NCBI GenBank assembly: GCA_907164885.2
Contig: OU015500.1
Location: forward strand, 49,755,533-49,819,532
Direction of reading: 5' to 3'
DNA from: Dolomedes plantarius
Taxonomy: Eukaryota; Arthropoda; Arachnida; Araneae; Dolomedidae
DNA: 64,000 bases
Numbering within the stretch: position 1 is the first letter of the stretch; each line of letters opens with the position of its first letter. The notes below the pieces were generated by a model. It searched no databases and had not been told where the DNA came from. It worked only from the letters and a program-made list of their open reading frames with translations. Made by a program: the position numbers and the translations under genes. Positions 12,192 through 23,090 of this stretch are shown piece after piece.

Positions 12192-12785
12192 ATCATTCCC
12201 CTAAATTTTCGTTTTTATTCTTTTACACTCACTGCCATTTTCGTTTTACAGCTGGCTACCGAGCATGACGGAACGAATGAAAAAATAAATAAATAACCCC
12301 GTGTCTGCCCAATTTTTGTTTTGTTGAGTATTTATCTTTTTAATAAAAGATATAAGACAGGGGTGGCCAATTCGAGATAAACTTTCATGTTCCAAAAAAA
12401 CTCGTCCATTTAACTACAGCTCAAAAAAAACCTCTGCGATTGAGATGAAGCATACAAGTTTAAATTTTTTACAACAATTTAAATTCAAAATTTAAATATT
12501 AAATCCACCATGAGCAAATACTTTTATATTTTATTTTTTATTTTTTATTTTGTTTGGTTTCGAATGTTTTAATCTCCAAGTAGAATGTGTCGCTGACCTC
12601 CTTATTTTAGATCGATGTTGTTTTGAAAGAAATACCGCGAATATTCGACAATTTCATAAGCTTTCTAAAAACATACATTTAACAACTTTACATACGCATA
12701 CAGAGTTTATTTTTTAACTGAAAATATGATGAAAAATTTTAATAGCTGCTGATATGCTTTGTTACTCTGAAGTTCGGATAGAGTG
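12192..12785. other. Gene-free stretch, one lone hAT-like end
   Basis: At 12359-12380 the phrase CAGGGGTGGCCAATTCGAG looks like a hAT terminus, but no partner terminus was found. Confidence 0.4.
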
Positions 12786-13011
12786 GACCATATCAGTGAT
12801 GCACAAACTTTTTTTCGACCGTGACTTACTTTCTTTAGATAAAAAATCACTCAACCCCACCCCCACCCCCCTACTCCCTATGAATATTTTTCTACAGTAG
12901 CAGTTTTTTTTTATTTATTAGGAAAATGTTAGAGAAAATGGAAAAGAAAAAGAAATAAGGAAATTTTGACAAACTATTTTAAAAATAAATGAATTGTAAA
13001 TTTTGGGTATA

Positions 13012-14223
13012 CACTGAAGTGCCAGAAAAACTGGTACACCTGCCTAATATCGTGTAGGGCCCCCACGATCACGCAGGTGCTGCAACACGACGTTGCATGA
13101 ACTCGACTAATGTCCGAAGGTATCCTGGAGGCAATTCACACCATGAATCCTGCACGGCAGTCTCCAAATCCATAGAAGTGCGAGGGGGTGGAGATCTCTT
13201 CTGAACAGCACGTTGCAAGACATCCCAGATATTCTCAATAATGTTCATGTCTGGGGATTTAGGTGGCCAATGGAAGTGTCTTAAGTCAGAAGAGTGATCC
13301 TGGAGCCACTCGGTAGCAACTCTCGACGTGTAGGGCGTCGTATAGTCCTACTGAAATTGACCAAGTCCGTTTGGATACACAATGAACATGAATGGGTGTA
13401 GATAATCGGACAGGATACTTATGTACCCGTCACCTGTCAGAGTCGTCTATAGACGTATCAGGGGTCCCCTATTACGCCAACTGCACACGCTCCATACCAC
13501 CACAGAGGCTCCACCAGCTTGAGCAGTCCTCTGTTGACATGTACGGTCCATAGATTCATGAGAATGTCTCCATACCCACACACGTCCATCCGCCCGATAC
13601 AACTGGAAACGAGACTCGTCAGACCAGGCAACGTGTTTCCAGTCATAAACAGTCCAATGGAGGTATTGGCGGGCCCAGGAGAGGCGAAAAGCTTTGTGCC
13701 GTGCAGTCAACAACGGTACACGAGTGGGCCTGCGGCTCCGAAAGCCCATATCAATGGTGGTCCGTTGAACAGTTAGCACGCTGACACCTGTTGATGTCCC
13801 AGCATTGAAATCAGCAGCAATTTGAGGAAGTGTTGCACGTCTATTTCGTTTAAGTATTCTCGTCAGTCGTCTACGGTCCCGTTCATTCAAGGCCTTTTTC
13901 CGGCCTCACCGCTGTCGGAGATTTGATGTTTTACCGGATACCTGATATTCATGGTACACTAGTGAAATGGTCGTGCGCGAAAATCCAAATTGCATCGCCA
14001 CCTCGGAGATGCTATGTCCCATCTCTCGTGCGACGATTATAATGCCACGTTCAAAGTCCCATAAATTATGATAACCTGCCATTGTAGAAGCAGGAACCGA
14101 TCTAACAGCTTTGCCAGACACCTGTTGTCTTATACACTGCCGACCGCATCGCGTTCGGTGATTGGTTGCATATCTCCGTTATTTGCATACGCACGCCTGT
14201 ACCAGTTTTTTGGCTCTTCAGTG
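13012..14223 (-). mobile_element. Tc1/mariner element, nested and inactive
   Basis: TA dinucleotides flank it. The left end CACTGAAGTGCCAGAAAAAC and the complemented right end CACTGAAGAGCCAAAAAACT form a ~25-bp terminal inverted repeat with few mismatches. At 1212 bp it is near full length for this group, and it contains a broken transposase gene on the minus strand. Confidence 0.9.
13069..14121 (-). pseudogene. Tc1-like transposase, broken
   Basis: The gene encodes a DDE transposase that would cut and paste the surrounding element. The N-terminal frame (13906-14121) has a helix-turn-helix region ending in a stop. The next frame (13447-13890) continues the DNA-binding domain and has the first catalytic Asp in WSDESRF. 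The second Asp block reads Q-stop-D-YTTPY near 13345 in place of QQDN-PH. The catalytic Glu block PDMNIIENIW (near 13240) and a C-terminal FMQRRVAAPA ending at 13069 are preserved in the last frame. At least one frameshift and two stops make it inactive. Confidence 0.85.
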
Positions 14224-14505
14224 TATATTTACTTTGCACAATAACGATTAAAAGTGTCTTGCTTACCTTCTGGACTTGTATTTGGCAAATCTCATGTGAC
14301 TAAAACTCCATATTTAAATATTAATATGTACTTCATTTAGGTATAAATTTAAAAAAAGTTAAAAATTTAAAGACATAATGATTTAAAAATTATTAACATA
14401 TATACAGCAATTTTTTAATAAAAAATTTAGTATGATATAAATTTATTTCAAACTATTCGCGACCCCTCTAATGATTTCCATAGTTTGAACACCAATGGTC
14501 TATAT

Positions 14506-15263
14506 AGCTTGAAAATCAGCCTAAAAAATATTAAAGCAAACTACAAAATTACGAAAATTTATGACCTCGATAGAGCGCAAAATTTAAACAGGAAATATAA
14601 AATCCTAAGTGTAAATGTGATCGGAAAAAAAAAAAATCCGTTTTTGATTTCTTTGAGAATATAGTAATGTAATGCTTACCACATGAACGGCAACGGAGAC
14701 GAAAATCATGTATCTTCGTTATAGCGCATGAGTATTACAAAAAAAAGTCACTCCCCCGGTTCGTCTCCGTCTCTAGTCTCTGCGGTTTCCAGTTGGAAAA
14801 AGTTCAACTTTTGACTCTGCCGCCATGCTCGACAGCCAATCAGAATAGAAAGAGAAGATAATGCGCATGCGCAAATAAATTGCCTCTTCTCCCCGTCTCC
14901 TAGCGGTGTGAAGGCTTTTAAGACAGCCACAGAGACAGGTGGCAAAATGAGTCTGTCTTTCGTTGCTGTCGTCGTTGGTGTGGAGTAAGCATAAGTGTAC
15001 CAACACGACCATGCTTAGAACACTTCGGTTCTTGAAAAATTACGATAATAATAAAAGCTTTTTAAGGCAAATTCAAGAAAATCATGACATATCATAACAG
15101 CGTAGTATGGGCAGCATAGGGAACGTAATCATGAACCGTTTTAAGGTAGCTGGGAGGCAGTTTTACGGCATGGATTTTTATTTCTAAGGAGGTGAGTGGG
15201 GAAATTTGACACTGAAATTAATTTTTTCTGTGATTTTTATGCTCCTTAAATTAGGTGTTAATC
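14506..15263. promoter_or_regulatory. Candidate promoter-like island
   Basis: No gene is visible, but 14750-15010 is GC-richer than its surroundings. It has a CCAAT box in AGCCAATCAGAAT (14833-14845), then a perfect NRF1-type palindrome TGCGCATGCGCA (14861-14872) and a TTTTAAGA TATA-like sequence (14916-14924). A good splice-donor sequence, GGAG|GTGAGTGG, lies at 15188-15198. The combination could be the 5' end of an untranslated first exon on the plus strand. No coding exon follows before the hAT relic. Confidence 0.25.
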
Positions 15264-15271
15264 CTCTACCA

Positions 15272-16035
15272 CATAGATTCTTAAACTGTGGTCCGCGGAC
15301 CCCTGGGGGTCCGCGAAACAATTTTGACATTAACAATCTATACTTGAACAAGATATTCTCGTGGAATTATCATGCGATATGTCTTTGAAACCACAATTCA
15401 ACAAAACTGAACTCACAAACTTTTGGTTATTTCTCAGATCTGATTACTCTGCACTTACAAATGAAGCCCTCCAACATTTGATTCCGTTCTGCACAACATA
15501 TTTATGTATACACGCTTTTTCGGTACTGTTATATATATGAAATCAAAGTATAGAAGCAAACTCAATGTAGAAGCGAACCTCAGAATAAAATTTTCCAACA
15601 TATAGCCTGACATTGCGGTTCTGGTTTCAAGAGAACCACTGCACCCATTTCATTAAGTAAAAATCATTTACAGAAACATATTATAATAAGATAGATCTAT
15701 TTTGACCAATATTTGACCAAGAAATGTTTGTATGAGTTTAATGTATTATGATTTGTAACTTTTAAAATTCTTTTTACTACTGTTTTTATTCATTTTATGT
15801 TTTTTATTCTATGTCCTTATAAAAATGTTCGTCTCTATAAATGCGCAAGACCATTTATTAAAATAACCAGCGATATATTTTTACTAATATTTATTATAAC
15901 TTAGTGCCTATGAGATTATTGAGCCAGAAATTAAGTCTCAAAAACGACTTAAAATGCCTAGAGTTGGGATGGGGTCCGCAAAAAGAAATGATGTTCAAGT
16001 GGGGGTCCTCGGACTACAAAGTTTAAGAACCCCTG
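15272..16035 (+). mobile_element. hAT element, internally deleted
   Basis: The left end (CATAGATTCTTAAACTGTGG) and complemented right end (CAGGGGTTCTTAAACTTTGT) form the terminal inverted repeat, followed on each side by GGACCCC-type sequence. The 8-bp flanks CTCTACCA (15264-15271) and CTTTACCA (16036-16043) differ at one base. At 764 bp it is internally deleted and keeps a transposase C-terminal relic on the plus strand. Confidence 0.85.
15382..15660 (+). pseudogene. hAT transposase C-terminal relic
   Basis: The plus-strand frame reads FWLFLRSDYSALTNEALQHL then IPFCTTYLC, and after a frameshift KSKYRSKLNVEANLRIKFSN and LVSREPLHPFH. This order (FW, then a Leu-rich helix with PFxTTYLC, then KxRxxLxVE) is the hAT dimerisation region found in transposases close to the ZBED5/SCAND3 group. 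The N-terminal zinc finger and catalytic domain are missing. It lies inside the flanked element at 15272-16035. Confidence 0.75.
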
Positions 16036-16202
16036 CTTTACCACCTTGGTTACGCCTGTTTAGAAGGATGATGAGGGTCTTGTATGTCAACTAGGCAACT
16101 GTATGTTATTGCAGGAAAAACTGATAAATGCAAAAACAGAGGTAGAGTGGTTATTGTTAGTGGCGTCTGAGCAAATATCAAGGTGTCTCATCATTTTAAA
16201 GA

Positions 16203-16222
16203 AAACCGGGGGTTCCCGGTTT
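16203..16222. repeat. Perfect 8-bp hairpin
   Basis: AAACCGGG, a GGTT loop, then CCCGGTTT; sits about 30 bases left of the fold-back repeat. Confidence 0.5.
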
Positions 16223-16251
16223 GAATGGAAAGAATGTTAATTTATAAGGAT

Positions 16252-16797
16252 AGAATATAACTAAAAGTAAATAATTCAACAAAGCAAGATAATTATTAGC
16301 AGGAAGAATGTAGACAAAAAATAAACAGAAATCACGCACTTTGGGCTCAACGCACCATAATGCAAGATTCTGTATCAGCAAAAGAACTAAACCATATATC
16401 GAAGTAACCGACTGGTCTCGTCATCAGGAGGCCTAAGCAAATCAGTTACCTCAAGCGGGAACTTTCTGAATAGGATGCAGGTCTAACCAAAAGACATCCC
16501 AAAACCCCGAGATCCCCATTGAAACAGATAAGTCAAATCAAATAAAAATGAAAAAAAGACATCCTGCAGTTAGGACTCAACGCACCAGAAATGCAAGTAC
16601 ACATACAATTTGGTTAGGCCTCCTGATGACGAGACCAGTCGGTTACCTCGATATATGGTTCAGTTCTTTTACTGCTACAGAATCTTGCATTATGGTGCGT
16701 TGAGCCCTAAGTGGGGGATTTCTGCTTATTTTTTGTCTACATTCTTCCTGCTAATAATTATTTTGCTTTGTTGAATTATTTACTTTTAGTTATATTT
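16252..16797. mobile_element. Fold-back element with ~185-bp arms
   Basis: The segment 16252-16437 is repeated in inverse orientation at 16614-16797 with high similarity, for example CAAGATTCTGTA against TACAGAATCTTG and CTGATGACGAGACCAG in each arm. The ~175-bp loop holds a third, partial copy of the phrase GACTCAACGCACCA (16574-16590). No clear target duplication or protein frame was found. Confidence 0.75.
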
Positions 16798-17569
16798 GTC
16801 CGTTTTCATTATGAGGATTTGTTGCAACTGCTCAATCTTTTATTGAAAAGTTAAACTTTTTAACGCTAGGGTACGTTTTCTGTTAATTAGTTCGGCAGTC
16901 TATGCCCTCTTTATACGTTTTATTTCATGTTGAATTGTTTACATCATTCGTGTTTATTAGTATAGACTTATAATATGGCTTGATAGTGTAATGGAATAAA
17001 CCTTTGTCAGGTAATCAAAAGGTCTGGGAACCGAGTAGGTAATATTTTAAGTGACGGAAAATTATATAAATGTGAGAGAGTGCAACTGAAGAATGGGCGT
17101 TCTAAGGAGAGCTGTATAACAGGAGGTAATAATCTCCTTTTCAAGAAAATAAAAGCTCCTGAAAAATATAGAAACATATAAAGTTTTCCTCTATTATTAA
17201 GTATTCCTTTTTGTGTGAGTGAGAAAGTTCTTAATGCAAACTGATAATCAGAAAGATTTTTTTTTCTTCTTCCTCGGAGCGCAAAACGGGTTTATAGCCG
17301 GTGGCGTAGTGAATGAATGCTCTCAAAATGTAATTTCGCATAACACAATACATTTATTTCTAGTTTTCCCCAAAGGCCAACTCTGAGTCTGTTCATTCTA
17401 GGTGGCCCTTCATACTTTCTTGGCTTACACATTTGCCTGATGCCCCCGGTGGCCCAGTGCACCAGTGAACAAGTGTTCCCATCTGATCACAGGAACACCG
17501 ATGGAAGGAAGTTCCCCGGGACATATTGTAGATTAACTTTTTTTTCATAGATGTAGTAACTATTATTAT
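16798..17569. other. Gene-free stretch
   Basis: No gene. A tRNA-like remnant may lie near 16975-17080, since its tail ATATTTTAAGTGACGGAA resembles the SINE tail at 21583-21600, but its B box is not convincing. Confidence 0.4.
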
Positions 17570-18220
17570 TATTTTATTTATTAACTTAGTATACTAAGTT
17601 CCGTTTAGTGCCTCAGATTTCCACTCTTTTTGGTTCCCCACTCGTTTTGGATTTGCAACGGACACCAATGCCCCTCCCCCTTTACTCTCACATACACACA
17701 CACACACTCTCTCTCTCTCTTTCTGCCTTAAAGCTCCGAAAGAGCAAAGTTTATGGTGCCTTAGACTAAGTATATGCCTTGTTGTAATATCTTTATCTGA
17801 TACCCCTTGGATTTGCACCCAAGGCCCCCTCTGTGCCCCACTACTGCATCGTTTCTCCCTATGTCACTACACTTCAACTAACTTATTTAAAGTAACCAAA
17901 CAGTTAATTTTATTTACTAACTTAGTATACTAAGTTCCGTTTAGTGCCTCAGAAGATATTTCCACTCTTTTTGGTCCACACTCCTTTTGGATTTGCAACG
18001 GACACCAATGCCCCCCCCCCTCCTTCAAACACACCCACACTTTCTGCCTTAAAGCTCCGAAAGAGCAGACTTTATGGTGCCTTAGACTAAGTATTTACCT
18101 TGTTGTAATATCTTTATCTGATACCTCTTGGATTTACACCCATGGATCCCTCTGTGCCCCACACTCCATCTATTCTCCCTATGTCGCTGCACTTCAACTA
18201 ACTTAATTAAAGTAACCAGC
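17570..18220. repeat. 336-bp tandem duplication
   Basis: Copy 1 (17570-17906) and copy 2 (17909-18220) share almost the whole sequence, from TTAGTATACTAAGTTCCGTT to TTTAAAGTAACCA/ATTAAAGTAACCA. Copy 1 carries an extra (CA)n(CT)n tract at 17693-17720. The ends CCCTATGTC(A/G)CT resemble the inner ends of hAT-type MITEs, but termini could not be paired. Confidence 0.8.
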
Positions 18221-19102
18221 GGCTATCATCAGTCTGTTATAGATCTATCTGAAGTGTATTTAGTTCACATGTTAGCATGAATTCAAATATTCGGAATGAG
18301 ATAATTAGTCTGAAGAAGTAACATATATTTGTCGGGACTTAAGAAAAACAGCCCATGGAAATGGTCACGATTCACTTCCCAACTCCTGACATACTTTTTT
18401 TAATGTCTCCTAACCAGAAATTGACTTTGTCTCGTGGGCGCGTCTTTCGAAGAAAAACTTTTTCTAATAACTTCTTCGCCGTGTCTTTTCTCCATAAGTT
18501 AAATCATCTTCCGATAGTGACACAGATACGAGAAACACAGAAACCTTATCTCAGAACATCTTAACTTATAGTTCTCCTTTTTACAGCGACATTCGCGAAT
18601 CGAGGGTCAATTAAGCAGAGTACAAGAGACACTGAATTTAGAAGTCTAGACACATCAAAGTCGGAACATAGTCTGACAAATTGCAGGAACACGGAAAATG
18701 GATTTCGTTTCGTTTTCGGGAAAAAGAGAAAGGAGAAAAAATAAAAAAATAATAATAACTTAGGAGACTGAGTACCTTTGCGTCGTCCATAAGTGCTCTC
18801 CTAGAAAGAGTGGTCAGAAATTGACCACTTGGATAGAAGGCAATCACGCGACTGATGGACACGATAGAATAAACAGAGAACTTCTTACGCCGGAGTTTCT
18901 GGAGAGCAATATCATTATTTTAAAGAAAGATCTGAAGTCTTAAGAGGCCGAAACTGGGAAAAAGATATTCAGTACTGTGCCTGTTCAAAATGGAATTGCG
19001 TTCTGAGTTCGTTGCAGAAAAAAATGCATACTTCATTTAATGCTTTCAAACTTTTCTAATTAAAAATTATTGTAAATGCGTAAGCTTAATATTTTTCTAT
19101 CA
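18221..19102. other. Gene-free stretch
   Basis: Short open frames on both strands without recognisable motifs; no repeats noted. Confidence 0.55.
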
Positions 19103-19838
19103 TCTATATATATAAAACAGTTCCGTAACTGACTGACTGACTGACAGGCAACGCACAGACCAAAGCGCTTGACATAAAGGCCTGAAATTTTGCATGGCGA
19201 TTCTTCTTATAGTGTAGGGGTGCACTAAGAGAGATTTTTGAAAAATTCTTAGATTTTTTAAATTGAACTTTTAAACTGTTTTTGAAACATTCTTTAAAGT
19301 TTGCATTTAAAATAATAATTGGAGGGTTATAAAATTTATATCACGAGAAAGATCATAAAAAGTTCTTTAAAATGAAATCTTTTTCGAATCTGTAACTCCA
19401 TTTTCTGATTTTTGGTGAATTTTTAAAGATAAATTTTTAGAATTTAATTTATTAAATGCTGATCACGTGGTTTCTCTTCTTTTCGCGATACTTTAAATTC
19501 ATTTATCGTCACGTGCATAACAACGAAATAAATTGCCAAAAAAAAATATTATTTTTTCTTTCTAATGCGGCAGACGATTAGACATTATCCAAAAAATATT
19601 AAAATACAGTAAAAGAAATGTTCCTCAAACTGTTCTATATTAACTGTACTATATTTTTTAGTATGTTCTATTAGATTTAATTTGAATATTTTCTTCTGCA
19701 TTATTTTGTTTATAAAAATATCCGTTACGATTTCTTTATAAATATATTTTTTTGGTCATTTTATGCCATTAATTGCATACATTAACCGTTGTATTTAATT
19801 TGAATGTACTCCGTAACGAAGCACGGGTTTTCACGTAG
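19103..19838 (+). mobile_element. Non-autonomous Helitron, copy 3
   Basis: Starts TCTATATATATAAAACAGTT after host A, and ends CACGGGTTTTCACGTAG before host T. The terminal hairpin has drifted to CCGTAACGAAGCACGGG and the CTAG end has become GTAG. It is opposite in orientation to copies 1 and 2. No coding frame. Confidence 0.8.
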
Positions 19839-20268
19839 TAATGAATAAGTAGATATTTTTCAAAGCATTTTTTACTGAATAGATCAGGGATCAGACCCTA
19901 CGAAACAGAGAGGACGGAGCAAGAAGGCATAAGATTTTTTTTTTAACCTATGGCTTTGTTTGGAAAATTAATCCATATTTAGATATAAGAATTTAAAAGG
20001 AGTAGTTTGGACTCAGTTCAGGAATCTGGCATTGGATGTAATAAAAGCTCAGTTTGAGTTTCTTCTGGGGTCGGACATTGGGTCTCACGCTTCTGGTTTT
20101 TTAAGAGGAAATGACGCTTCTGTTCAGATAAAAGAGTAGGTAGCCAAGTTTGGGGATACCTAAACATGACCAAATATGATACGTCTTGCAAGTCTTAATT
20201 CTCGTGGGTTTAACCTATCTCCCCTGGGAAGTCATTTTTGGCAACGTGCCAAACTATAGGTCCGTGTC
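19839..20268. other. Gene-free spacer
   Basis: Nothing recognised. Confidence 0.5.
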
Positions 20269-20853
20269 GCTGGCCCGGCACTTATGGAATTTTGAGTTCA
20301 AACTTTCACAAAAATTAGTACCTAATTAGTACCAATTAGTACCAAAATATCAGAATTAGTACCCATCAGGATCGCGAGTTATAGCATGTCCAATTCTGCC
20401 GGGCCAGCGTCATGGTAGCCTGGTACTTTTGGAATTTCGAGTTCAAACTTTCACAAAAATTAGTACCTAATTAGTACCAATTAGTACCAAAATATTAGAA
20501 TTAGTACCCATCAGGATCACGAGTTATAGCGTATTCGATTCTTCCGGGCCAGCGACAATCATGTCGCTTCCAAGCCAGACGCTTTGGAATTTCGAGTTGA
20601 AACTTTCTCAAAAATTAGTACCTAATTAGTACTAATTAGTACCAAAATATTAGAATAGTACCCATCAGGATCATGAGTTATAGCGTGTCCGATTCTGCCG
20701 GGTTACCATGTCGCTGGCCCGGCAGAATCGGACACGCTATAACTCGCGATCCTGTTGGGTACTAATTCTGATATTTTGGTACTAATTGGTACTAACTAGG
20801 TACTAATTTTTGTGAAAGTTTCAACTCAAAATTCCGTAAGTGCCGGGCCAGCG
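20269..20853. repeat. Array of four ~142-bp small elements, last one inverted
   Basis: Unit 1 (20269-20409) begins CGCTGGCCCGGCA and ends TGCCGGGCCAGCG, so each unit has 13-bp inverted ends. Units 2 (20410-20555) and 3 (20571-20704) repeat it directly with decayed left ends. Unit 4 (20712-20853) is the same sequence in inverse orientation with both ends intact. The interior is a run of AATTAGTACCAA-type phrases. Each unit is preceded by CATGTCGC or CATGG. It looks like a MITE that has multiplied head to tail. Confidence 0.8.
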
Positions 20854-21510
20854 ACATGGACCTCCAAACTATTTTCCGTAAGGAAGGAGAGCTTTACCTC
20901 TTTTTCTCAAGATCTGATAATTTATTTTCAATTCTGTTTAATTCTTTGAAACTTTTTGACGTCAGTTCATTGACAGTTAGTTAAATTCAGTGACGTGGAA
21001 GAGTAAGCCAAACTGCATGCAATATTTCGCATACGAAATATTGCACGCACATTCGCTCGCATAAAAATGTTGAGTGCTTCCGAAAATGTAATGATTGTTA
21101 TAATTTAATAGTAGCTTTGGTATCATTTCAAATGTAATTATAGCTGAATAATAATAATACTTACTGTCAAGTCGCTATAAAAGTATTTATGTCTAAAGAA
21201 GTCTTCAATTTAACTTAATTTCCGACAGTACCTTTGAATGTGATCAGCATTTGCATAAAATTGTCCAAAATTAATTCTCACCGGTGAACTGAAAAAATAA
21301 ATTCTTGCTAACGAATTTTTCTTCTTTTTTTTTCTCCCCCCCCCCCCTGTCAGAATTACATGTCAAAATTATTTTTTATAAAAAGAGAAATGATGTTCGA
21401 GAATTTTTAAATAGTGCTTGCTCACAAGCATGGATCTTTCGAAAACACTTAATTTTGTTTTCACAAAAAAACTCTCACTATAAGAGGCTATAGATCGTCA
21501 GTGAAAACAT
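20854..21510. other. Gene-free stretch
   Basis: A C-run follows TTTTTTTCTC at 21330-21348. Nothing else recognised. Confidence 0.5.
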
Positions 21511-21640
21511 ATTATAGCTGATCCGATCACATACCGGAAGGTGGACTATACCTCGGATTCGATTCCCGTGCTAATAGACGTATTTTAAGTGCCGGAAGAA
21601 ACTGATTTATGTGATCATTTTTTGCAGATTAATTGTTATA
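21511..21640 (+). mobile_element. Possible tRNA-derived SINE fragment
   Basis: A tRNA-like head (TAGCTGATCCGATCACATAC) is followed by a B box, CGGATTCGATTCCCG (21554-21568). The tail TATTTTAAGTGCCGGAA resembles the CATTTTAAGAAATGAAAA in the neighbouring 195-bp repeat, suggesting related elements. Confidence 0.45.
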
Positions 21641-21700
21641 GGCCTTCTGATCATGTTAAGAGATTAACTAAGGATCACTGTTTTCCCATGTTTGCTCTCT

Positions 21701-22090
21701 CCCAGGCAAGGAAGAATGTGAGGCTTATTCGTGAAGACCCAATGTTCTATCAAGTGAAATAATGGTACATCACGTCTGATCGCGAAGCTAAGTCTCAGGT
21801 TCAAATCTTAAGCTAGACAGTCGCATTTTAAGAAATGAAAAATATGTTAAATGAGAGAATGCGTGGTAGACGTTTGATTAAAATTCAAAAGGTGCCCCAG
21901 GCAAGGAAGAATGTGAGGCTTATTCGTGAAGACCCAAGGTTCTATCAAGTGAAGTAATGGTACATCACGTCTGATCGCGAAGCCAAGTCTCAGGTTCAAA
22001 TCTTAAGCTAGACAGTCGCATTTTAAGAAATGAAAACTATGTTAAATGAGAGAATGCGTGGTAGACGTTTGATTAAAATTCAAAAGGTGC
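21701..22090. repeat. 195-bp near-identical tandem duplication
   Basis: Copy 1 (21701-21895) and copy 2 (21896-22090) differ at only a handful of positions (for example AATGTTC/AAGGTTC, GAAATAATGG/GAAGTAATGG, GCTAAG/GCCAAG). Each has a tRNA-like B box, CAGGTTCAAATCTTAAG. The low divergence points to a recent event. Confidence 0.9.
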
Positions 22091-22349
22091 TTAAACACGC
22101 TTTCTTCAAAGTTATTACTTACTGCAGAAAATAACTATGCAGTATACAAAAAATATAGTATGACCTGATGATGGCATTATAATCTTATTGATTGTAATTA
22201 ACTGTTACTTTTTATACTCTTAACTGGCGAACCGTCCCGACTTTGTCCGGGTTGAACGATTATCTATCTTAAGTAGATATTAGGTAGATATAATTTATTT
22301 TAAAATTTCATGGTATACCACATTTTTTGTTTTGCTGAGGTTTTAAAAT

Positions 22350-22480
22350 AAATTGATTCTCCGCATTTCCTGACCTACAGAGACAACATATAATTGTCCA
22401 TGAGTAAAGCAATCTTCCCGTAAGTCAAGTCCAATATATTTGTATGTTTGACTTTGGGATTTGTTGATGGTGATGGCAAA
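22350..22480 (-). pseudogene. Helitron Pif1-like helicase C-terminal relic
   Basis: The minus-strand frame reads [20 protein letters not shown] then [13 protein letters not shown], and in a shifted frame SGNAEN. The INKSQGQT block and the following HGQLYV-SR block are the last two conserved helicase motifs of Helitron RepHel proteins. The relaxase domain and earlier helicase motifs are missing. It sits about 130 bp from the element's 3' hairpin, the position expected for the end of the protein. Confidence 0.8.
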
Positions 22481-22499
22481 ATAAATTTTTATTAGAAAC

Positions 22500-22742
22500 T
22501 AACGTCAGGCACTGAATTGTGTCCGGGGGCCACCCGCATACCGATTTTGATACGATTCGGCCCCATAGCCTATCCGCTACAGAGTCCACACACAAAAAAA
22601 AACACGAATAAAGCACCAAAAATGGCAAAAAAAATTAATAACTTCTTTAAATTAAAAATTAAAAAATCCGGCTACGTCAGGTACTGAATTGTGTCCGGGG
22701 CCATCCGCGTGCGGATTTTGGTACGCTTCGGCCCCATAGTCT
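22500..22742. repeat. Two ~67-bp repeats inside the Helitron
   Basis: CGTCAGGCACTGAATTGTGT at 22501 recurs as CGTCAGGTACTGAATTGTGT at 22675. Both continue through CCGGGG-CCA-CCGC to CGGCCCCATAG, separated by an A-rich spacer. Confidence 0.8.
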
Positions 22743-22936
22743 CGCTGTCAGCGAGGACAGCCGCGGAAGCTGTCAAAATAAGCAACTTTTAGGGGCAAAA
22801 TCATTTAAACATTAATTTAAAAAACTCTGGGACCCGATTTTCAAAAAATAATATGCCTATGTTTTAACCTGAACCCTCAACGGTTTCACTACAGAATAGG
22901 GTGCCCCCGCCAAATTGGTGATAGAGTGCCAATGTT

Positions 22937-23090
22937 TGTATGTATGTATATTTATATGTATGTATGTTTGTATGTTTGTATATATGTATGTTTGTATGTA
23001 TTCATATATGTATGTTTGTATGTATGTATATGTGTATCTGTATATATGTATGTTTCTATGTATGCATTATGTATGAATGTATGTATGTAT
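22937..23090. repeat. (TATG)n microsatellite with inverted flanks
   Basis: Imperfect TATG/TTTG units over ~150 bp. AGAATAGGGTGC (22894-22905) lies on the left, and GCACCCTATTCT lies on the right (near 23119-23130), so the tract sits in the loop of a perfect 12-bp inverted repeat. Confidence 0.85.

Larger units (their letters stand above)
12794..14497. mobile_element. hAT-type non-autonomous element, interrupted by Tc1
   Basis: The left end CAGTGATGCACAAACT pairs imperfectly with the complemented right end CATTGGTGTTCAAACT. The flanks GACCATAT (12786-12793) and GTCTATAT (14498-14505) agree at six of eight positions and fit the hAT target preference TCTATA. Removing the nested Tc1-like element (13012-14223) leaves about 490 bp with no coding frame. 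Confidence 0.55.

Noticed and set aside
12359..12380. CAGGGGTGGCCAATTCGAG as the start of a further hAT element
   Set aside because: No complementary end or 8-bp duplication could be located to the right, so only one end is seen.
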